DNA from: Comamonadaceae bacterium
GTDB taxonomy: Bacteria; Pseudomonadota; Gammaproteobacteria; Burkholderiales; Burkholderiaceae_C
Direction: 5' to 3'
NCBI GenBank assembly: GCA_027486755.1
Contig: JAIXOM010000031.1
Location: 1-64,000 of the forward strand
Length of the DNA stretch: 64,000 bases
Shown: in pieces, positions 1 through 7,700 of the stretch
Layout of the letters: each line of letters begins with the position of its first letter
Position numbering within the stretch: the stretch's first letter is position 1
The notes under the pieces: model-generated
What the model was told of the DNA's origin: nothing
The model's database searches: none
Seen by the model: the letters and a program-made list of their open reading frames with translations, nothing else
Translations under genes and position numbers: made by a program

Positions 1-51
1 GAGTACATGGCCCAACCGGGGGGTGCCTCCGGCGGCCTGGCAGGGGCCTGA
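1..51 (+). CDS. 3' end of an upstream gene (partial)
   Basis: An open frame runs from the first base to a TGA at 49-51. Its last residues are rich in Gly and Ala (ends GGLAGA). It is too short to identify. A real gene is plausible because the next gene has its own ribosome site, but a chance open frame of 16 codons cannot be excluded. Confidence 0.3.
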   Translation, partial: EYMAQPGGASGGLAGA

Positions 52-132
52 AGATAAAAAAACAGCAACCCATAACCAATTCACCCAACCGCCTCACACA
101 CAGAAATACTGACAGTCCCGGAGCGCCTGACC

Positions 133-420
133 ATGCGAGCCAAGCTTATGAGTGAACTGCAAACGGCTGCTGCTGCCATGAAAGACCCCCAACGCGCTGA
201 TGCCCTAGCGCGCTACGCAAGTCTCGATGCCACATTGGGCAGAGCGACCGAAAGGATAAACGCCGCCTACTGGGCTTTGGTCGCTTACCCCGAGCTCGGC
301 AAGGACGCATCTGATTCGCCCGTCATACCACTATTGCAAATGCTTTATGCGGGCAAGCCTCTGTCCGAGACGGAACTGGCTCAAATCGAGCTCCTTTTCC
401 CCGCGCCGCCAGCGCAGTAG
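133..420 (+). CDS. Small hypothetical protein, 95 aa
   Basis: Not recognised. A GGAG ribosome-site match lies about 8 bases before the ATG at 133; an in-frame ATG at 148 is an alternative start. The product is small and mostly helical, with Ala/Leu-rich segments and no signal peptide or membrane segment. It ends 60 bases before the convergent gene at 481. Its place beside a chaperone gene of the T3SS locus makes a secretion-linked role possible, but nothing in the sequence proves one. Confidence 0.45.
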   Translation: MRAKLMSELQTAAAAMKDPQRADALARYASLDATLGRATERINAAYWALVAYPELGKDASDSPVIPLLQMLYAGKPLSETELAQIELLFPAPPAQ

Positions 421-480
421 ATGCTGATCCAGCGCCTGGCTTGCATACACCAAGCAGCCCGTGCGCCAAGAGCGCTAGGC

Positions 481-927
481 TCACTTGCTTTGGAATGAGG
501 TGGCCTGCCCAGCCATGGCCTCGACGCGTCCTGCTGGCTGCGAAGCCAATGACAAGCGCAGATCTGCGAGATGCGGTGCGTTGCCACTGCCGGCACGGTG
601 CGGCGCCAGATAGCGCTCCAGGCTGCTTCTGAAGGCCAGCTCCTCAGGCTGATCGATGCCCATGCGCTTACCGTCCAGGGCTGCCAGGGCGATACGTTCT
701 GCCACCTGAGTAACAAGCGACGAGCGGTTCACCGACACAGACTCCCTTTGGCGCAGACCGGCGACCGGATCTGTCCCGAGACCAGCTTGACCCACCACGC
801 TTGGCAGTCCCACTTTGCCATCGAGCTCTTGCATTGGACCGGACAGAGCGCTCCTTGGCTGCACCCCGGCACTCTCCTGCCGCGCGACCGGCCCTGAAAG
901 ACGTCCGGAAACTCCCATACCTGACAT
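481..927 (-). CDS. Small hypothetical protein, possible T3SS substrate
   Basis: The 148-residue product matches no family I know. The start at 927 (ATG) is favoured over GTG at 930 because a perfect AGGAGG lies six bases before it. The first ~70 residues are rich in Ser, Gly, Gln and Val and look disordered, as the N-termini of many T3SS substrates do. A helical segment follows around residues 70-105. The gene lies about 100 bases downstream of the class I-type chaperone gene at 1025-1516 on the same strand, so the two may be co-transcribed as a chaperone/substrate pair. That pairing is inference from position. Confidence 0.5.
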   Translation of the reverse strand: MSGMGVSGRLSGPVARQESAGVQPRSALSGPMQELDGKVGLPSVVGQAGLGTDPVAGLRQRESVSVNRSSLVTQVAERIALAALDGKRMGIDQPEELAFRSSLERYLAPHRAGSGNAPHLADLRLSLASQPAGRVEAMAGQATSFQSK

Positions 928-1024
928 CACAAACCTCCTCGCTCACCGACCACATGAAGAGCCCTCAGACCTGCGATCCAAAGGTCTCGACGAAGTTGTT
1001 CATTCATCATGCCAACTCTGCGCC

Positions 1025-1516
1025 TCAAGCACGCAGCCCCGAGGAAAACAAGGCCTCGGCCTCGGTCTGCCCCTGCGCCACCCGACCGGCCCGCACGATC
1101 AGTTCGCGCAAATGGGTCCAGGCCGCACGCAAGTCGGTGGCGGCATCGAGCACCTGCGCCAGGACCTGCTTCAAACCCTCACCACTGAGGCCCTCGATAG
1201 CCACCTCCCGCGAGAGCATCAGCGTGTTGTCCACACTCACGAAGGCGGTCGCGCCGTGGGTAAACCGGGTGATGCTGTTGAGCTGGTGCAAGAGCAGCAG
1301 GCGCTCGCGCTGGGCCGGGTCAGAGCCGGCGTCCTGCAGCTTGAAAATTTCCACATCGATCACCGCCCTGTCTACCAGCGGGTGCAAAAAGATGAAAGCA
1401 AACAGGCCATCATGCTCAAAACTGACCTCGGCACCCTCATCAAAGCCGCTGGCGTCCGCCCCAAGCGCCTGCACAAAATCCCGCACGGCCTGCAAATAGG
1501 CTTGTTCAGTGCTCAT
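1025..1516 (-). CDS. Class I (CesT-like) T3SS chaperone
   Basis: A small acidic protein of about 163 residues with the alternating helix/strand pattern of class I effector chaperones. Its centre (LLHQLNSITRFTHG, then a strand and LSREVAIEG) aligns with the same stretch of the chaperones at 35193, 42417 and 49219, so it belongs to a local paralogous family. The ATG at 1516 is preferred; ATG at 1534 would add six residues. Class I chaperones are cytoplasmic dimers that hold effector N-termini for the export ATPase. Candidate clients are the small protein at 481-927 and the divergent giant protein at 1764. Confidence 0.7.
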   Translation of the reverse strand: MSTEQAYLQAVRDFVQALGADASGFDEGAEVSFEHDGLFAFIFLHPLVDRAVIDVEIFKLQDAGSDPAQRERLLLLHQLNSITRFTHGATAFVSVDNTLMLSREVAIEGLSGEGLKQVLAQVLDAATDLRAAWTHLRELIVRAGRVAQGQTEAEALFSSGLRA

Positions 1517-1534
1517 ATCCCATCCAAATGGCAT

Positions 1535-1763
1535 CCCCGGTCGATCCGCACCACGACCAGGGAAATTCCAAAAACTGTAATTTAAAGTAAAGCAATCTTA
1601 CACCGACCGCCAGCCGCTGCGCGGTCCGGCGCATCAGGTCTATCAGCAGGCCCGGCCTACCCTTGAGCGAAGCCTCAAAGGCAGCCATCCATCAGTTCAA
1701 GCTTCTTCCAAAATTTTTTACATTTTGATACGATTCAGGGGTCTAAAAAGTCACTCGAATACC
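1535..1763. promoter_or_regulatory. Divergent intergenic region with AT-rich patches
   Basis: The 229-bp gap separates the minus-strand chaperone from the plus-strand giant gene. It has two AT-rich patches (about 1560-1600 and 1700-1735) in otherwise GC-rich DNA, one beside each gene, where divergent promoters would be expected. I see no convincing -35/-10 pair or operator. The 60-codon minus-strand frame inside it looks fortuitous. Confidence 0.35.
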
Positions 1764-4700
1764 ATGCGCGACCCTGCCGCTTCCAAGTCCAATTCCGCAG
1801 CCCAGCTCAAGCTCGCAGATGGTGCGCAGCCTGGCCACAGTGAGTCCACCGATACCGCAGCTCAAGGGCCCGCCCTGCAAGCAAGCTCCGGCGCACGCCC
1901 CCGGCGTCGCCATCCAGCGCAGGACTTGCAGACCCCTGAGGCAGCCGCGGCCCTGCAAGCGCAGCCGCCCAGCCCTCAGGATCTGAGCTCGGAAGAAGGC
2001 TCTTCTGAAGCCCGCCCCGGCGCAGCCGCCGAGGCATCGGCGCAGCCCGCAGCCGCTCAGCTGGAGCTGTTCGAGTCCCTGGACTGGCCCGCACTCACGC
2101 AGCGCCTGCCGGGCAGCCTGCTGGCCGATGCCAGCGGGGCAGCCTTGCCCAGTGCCAGCACGCCAGGCGCAGCAGGGCCAGCAGCGTCCGGAGCCAGTGG
2201 CGCCGGCGCGGCCGGCGGTATCAGTGGCGGCACGCTCCTGGGCTTGGGCGCTCTGGTTGCCGTCGGCGCCGCAGCGGCCGCAAGCCATTCACCCGCACCC
2301 GCTCCGGCGCCCGCACCCGCTCCGGCGCCCGCTCCGGCGCCTGCGCCGCCCGCCGATACCCGGGCCCCAAGCCTGCAATCGATCAACGCTTCAGCCAGCG
2401 CCGACACCATCAGCCTGCAATACGACGAAGCGCTGTCAAGCACACAAGCTCCAACGGCCGGCCAGTTCACCGTGGTGCAAGCCGGTCAGACCCTGGCCGT
2501 CAGCGCGCTGAGCGTCGCCGGCAATGTGCTCACGCTCAAGCTGGCGGGCGATCTGAAGGCCGGCGCCTTCAGCCTGGCCTACCGAGACAGCACCGCAGGC
2601 AACGACACCAGCGCGATCCAGGACGCCAGCGGCAACGATGCAGCCAGCCTGCTGCGCGGCATCGCCGCCGACGGCTATCTCCTGGGCGCGAGCATCTACA
2701 TCGACGCCAACGGCGACCGCATCGCGCAAGCCCATGAAGACACCGGCATCAAAACCGGCGCGGATGGCAGCTTTGTGCTCAGCGATGTACCCGCCGGCAA
2801 AGGCTTGCTGGCCGTCGGTGGCATCAACACCGACACCGGTATTGCCAACACCTTGACCCTGAGCAGCCCGGCCGGCTCGGGCGTGATCAACCCGCTGAGC
2901 ACCTTGATGCAGGAGATGATCGCCGCCGGCACCCTGGGCGGCAGCACGCCGGAGCAGCGCATCAGCCAGGCATCGGCTCAGCTGGCACTGGCCTTGGGCC
3001 TGAACCTGCCCGCCGACGGCGACTTCAGCCGCTACGACCCGCTGGCCGACGCCAGCGCAGCCGGACTTGCCGCGCAAAAGGCTGCGACCCAAGTGGCAAC
3101 ACTGGCCCAATTGGCCAGCAGCGATCCCAGCAAGCAGCGGGCCTTGATTCAAGCCCTGGCCAGTGACCTGGCCAATGACACCAGCGCCACCGGCATGGCC
3201 GATGCAACGCGCATCGCCGCTGCTCTGTCGGCTGCAGGTATCGGTGGCGTTGACAGCAATGCCTTGGCCTCGGCCTTGGGCCGGCTGGCGGCAGCCACCT
3301 CCCTCAACGCGCTGAGCCAGGCGCAATCGAGCGAACTGGGCCTGGCCATCGCCACCCAAACAGGCAGCGCGCCGACCGCAGCGATCGGTACCAGCAAACT
3401 CATCCTCAAGCCCGGCGAGCAGGCACTGGTCTCCTTTGCCTTCAGCGAGCCTGTCGAGGGTTTTGCACTGAGCGACGCCACCTTGAGCAATGCCAGCCTG
3501 TCCAACTTGAGCGCGCTCAGCGGTGGTCGCATCTACACCGCCACCCTCACCCCCAAGGCGGGCGCCCATGGCGTCATCGCCATCAGCCTGGCCGCCGACA
3601 GCTACCGCAGCGCGACAGGCCAGGCGGGCGTGGCCGCCAGCGGCCCGGCCGGCTTAAAAATCGACAACCGGGCTCCTCTGGCTGATATCGCGGTTCAAAC
3701 CACGCCCTTGGGCGTCGGGCAAACCAGCCTGGTGACACTGAGCTTTGATGAAGCCCTGTCCTATTTCGATGGCACGCAGATTACCGCCCTCAAGGGCAGC
3801 CTGAGCGCCTGGAGCGGTACCGGTCTGCAGCGCAGCGCCACCTTTACCCCCACCGACGGCCTGCAAAGCACCCTGGCCACGATCGATGTGCCCGGCAGCG
3901 CCTATCTGGATCTCGCGGGCAACCCCGGCATCACTGTAGGAACGGGCTTTTCCATCGACACCTTGCCCCCGCTGCTCGATCTCAGCAGCAATAAGAACAC
4001 CCTCAAAATCGGGGAAAGCGCCACCGTGACGCTGCGCTTTAGCGAAGCGGTCAAAGGGCTGGATACGTCCGACATAGCCACCGGCTACGGCACGATCTCC
4101 GCGCTGCAGACCAGGGGCAGCCACGTCTACACGGCCACGTTCACGCCGACCCCAGGCGTCAATGAGCGCGAAGTGCCCATCAGCCTGCAGGCCAATGCCT
4201 ACACCGATCTGGTGGGCAACATCGGCATCGGGGAGATCGGTATCTCCCTGCGGGTCGACACCCGCGCGCCCAGCCTGAGCATCACCAGCAATCGCAGCAG
4301 CCTGATCGCCGGACAGACCGCTACGATCACCTACACCTTCGACGAGACCGTCAGCGGCTTTGATGCCAGCGACGTGGACGTGGCCAACGGCAGCCTCAGC
4401 GGCTGGAGCGCGGCAAACGGCGCCAATGCCGGCAAGGTATTTACCGCCGTCTTCACCCCCACGGAGAACTTCGCAGGCCCGAGCAGCACCCTAGGCGTGA
4501 GCGCTGGCAAATACGTCGATGCCTTGGGCAACGCAGGCGAGAGCGCCAGCAGCCTGAGCTTGAGCGTGGACACCAAGGCACCGAGCGTACTGTCTCTGAG
4601 TACCAACGCCAGTGCGGGGACCATCACCCTGAGCTTTGACGGCGCACTCGATGCCTCGCAAGCGCTTGCGAGCACGGCGTTTGCCATTGCCCAGGGGGAT

Positions 4701-7700
4701 CGTGCAGTCACGGTCAACAGCGTCACCCTCTCCGCAGACAAGGTCACGCTCGGCGTCACCGGCTTGCTGGCCGGTGAGTTGTTTTCCCTGAGCTACAGCG
4801 ACGCCGCAGGCGACGGCACGGTGGCTGTGCTGCAAGACGCAAACGGCAATGACGTGCCCAGCTTCATGCGCGGCATCGTGGCCGACGGCTATGTGCGCGG
4901 CGCCATGCTTTACATCGACGCCAACCGCGATGGCATCGGCCAAAGCAGCGAATACACCGGGGTAAAAACCGGCGCTGACGGCAGCTTCTTGCTGCCGCAG
5001 TGGCATAAAACCGGGCCTATTTTGGCCATAGGCGGCGTCAATACCGACACCGGCATACCCAACACCCTCACGCTCAGCGCGCCGGCCGGATCGGTGGTGG
5101 TCAATCCCCTGACCACCATGGTCGAGCAGCTCATGCGCGGCAACGCCAACATCACCACCGAGCAAGCCAACGACCGCGTGATCACCGCATTGGGCCTGCC
5201 CGATGGCGTCAATCTGGGCGAATTTGACCCACTGACCAGCAGCAACGAGACGGCCATTGCCTTGCAGAAAATAGCCGCCAAGCTGGCCACACTGGTGATG
5301 GGGGTGAGCTCTGACAGCACGCAGCAAGCCCATCTGATCCAGGCATTGGCCCAGACCTTGAGCGATGCAGCGGCGCAGGACCAAGCGGTGAACCTGACCA
5401 GCACCCAATTCCTGGGGTCGCTCCTGCAAGCCTCGGGCCTTGCCTCTGCCCAAGGCGCAGGGCGCATGAGCCAGGACATCGGTGCCAAGCTGCAGGCCAT
5501 TGCCGACGCCGGCAGTCTGAGCGAGATCTCGCGGGCGCAGTCGCTCGCGCTGGACGATATCGCTCCTGCCGCGCCGATCTTCAAGCAAGCCTTGCCTGGG
5601 GGCGCCGGGATGGGGCCGCAACTGACCTTCAAGATCAAGGTCGGCGGCACCGACGGCACCGCAGCGGCCGCCGGTGACACGCTGACTGTGGCCTTTGCCA
5701 ACAATGGGCCCACCCTCACCCAAACCTTGACCACCGCCGACATTGCCAGAGGCCTGGTCACCGTTCAGATTGAACCGGCCTTGCTCTCCGAGCCGTTTAC
5801 GGCCAAGCTGAAAGACGCCGTCCATCAGGAGAGCGCTGAGGCGCATCGCATCGACGCACCCGACCAAGTCAACCTGGGGGAACAGCTTTCGGCCTACGTG
5901 CTGATGGGACTGGACTCGGCCGGCAAGATCAACCTGCCCGGTGTTGGCCCGATCGACAAGCTGCTGCTGCCGATGATCCAGCCTCTGCTGGACGCGTTGA
6001 CCGCCCTGCCAACGGTCAAACGCGCTTCGGCGCCTGCCCCACAAGCCAGGCCGCTTGCAGCAGCAGATTTCGATCTGAGCATGAGCAGCAGCGACGGCAC
6101 CTACGACTTCTTTGCCGATACCCCGACGGATTACAGCGGCGACAGCAGCTCGAACATTGACTGGGATTTCAGTGAGGACACACCGCCCCCCACACCGGGC
6201 GAGGTAGATCTACTCCCGCCTTCACCGGCGCCGGATGACACCGCGCCGCCGGTCACGCCGGCCGAGATCCCCGAGGACCCTATCGACTTCAAAGCTTGGG
6301 CCGCACAACACCTGGACTGGGACTTCCAGGGCGGCTGGGATCCCGCCACCGGAGGCTACATCAGAGCCGTTGGTCTCATGCGCGATGTCTTGTTTCCCAT
6401 GGCCGGCAGCCTGGGTAACGAAGCGGTCAATATTTCGGTCGACGCTCTCCTCGACCTTGACGCCGCCATCGAGCTCAGCGTCTTCGTCAGCATGGTCGAG
6501 CAGGAGATCACCGAAGACGGCAAGACAGTGACGCGCAGCTACGCCGCCATCGATACCGAAAAGACCGTACTCGGGGTGTACTTCCAGGGCGGCTTGAACC
6601 CTGGCGACCAGGTCTCGGGCACCCTGGGGCCCTTGACCCTGACCCTGACCGACCAGGATTCGGCCAGGGCGGACGCTGCAGCCATCATCAAAAACACGGG
6701 TCTAGAAGCTTCGGCCACGCTCAAGTTCCGAGACAACGATGAAGACGAGACCGACAAGCTTCTGACCCTCAACGCAGATACTTTTTTCGAGGCCTGGGAC
6801 CAGATTGACACCGAGGAAGGGTTCGTCCTGTCTGACTGGATGGCGCTCAAAGCAAAGCTCAGCGGGCAGCTGTCGGGTAACGCGCAGTTGGTGCTGGACC
6901 CGAGCAAGCTCGTTCCCACAGACGACGCCACCGCGCAAGCCGTGCTGCAGTTCCTGCGCATGGACCTCAATGCCGACCTCATCGTTCCCCTGTCCCTGGA
7001 ATACGACTCCACCCAAGCCACCACCCAGGACTACGGCCGACTCTTCCTGGATGACATCAGCATCGGTGTGGCGCCGGTGCTCGATGAAAAGCTGGGGCCC
7101 GTGGTCACGATGATGGACGATCACTTGGGCTGGCTGTTTGACTTTAAAGACCTGATGTACGCGCCAGTGCCCGATGCGCTGACCCAAGCCTTGCTCCAGG
7201 GCTTTTCCCCGATCCCGTTTCCGGACTGGCTGACCTCCATTTTGCCGGGCGACTACAAGGACAAAGCCGAAGACTCGCTCGAGCTGGACCTTTACGACAT
7301 GGTCAACCAGCCCGTCGCCTCGATCAATTCAGGATTGCGCTCGGTTTTTGACAGCATGGACTACAACAAGGATAAGGAGCTCAGCAATTTTGAAGCCGTT
7401 AAGGGCACGGTCACCTTCCTCTACAAGGGCGCCAAGGGATTGACCGACATGTGGGACTACGTCAGCAGCGTCCCTGGACTCAAAGCCACTTTGACAAGCT
7501 CCGGCTTTGGCGCCATCCCCGTGGGCATCTTTGAGGGCGTCAAATTCATCACACCGGCGCTGGAAACCAGCCTGCAGTCGATTCTGGTCATTGAGCAGGT
7601 GCTCGATGCCATAGATGGCCTGGACCAGGTGGGTGACAGCTACGAAGCCGCGAAGGCGGATGACCTTTCCGCCCTGGCGCTCAATCTGGGTAGCCATGTG

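Noticed and set aside
1506..1688. 60-codon minus-strand frame upstream of the chaperone at 1025
   Set aside because: It has no ribosome site, overlaps the chaperone start and fills what is probably the promoter gap.
4491..6044. 517-codon minus-strand open frame within the giant gene
   Set aside because: The plus-strand frame encodes clear Ig-like and SwmB-like repeats; the antisense product is low-complexity Gly/Gln/His/Arg.
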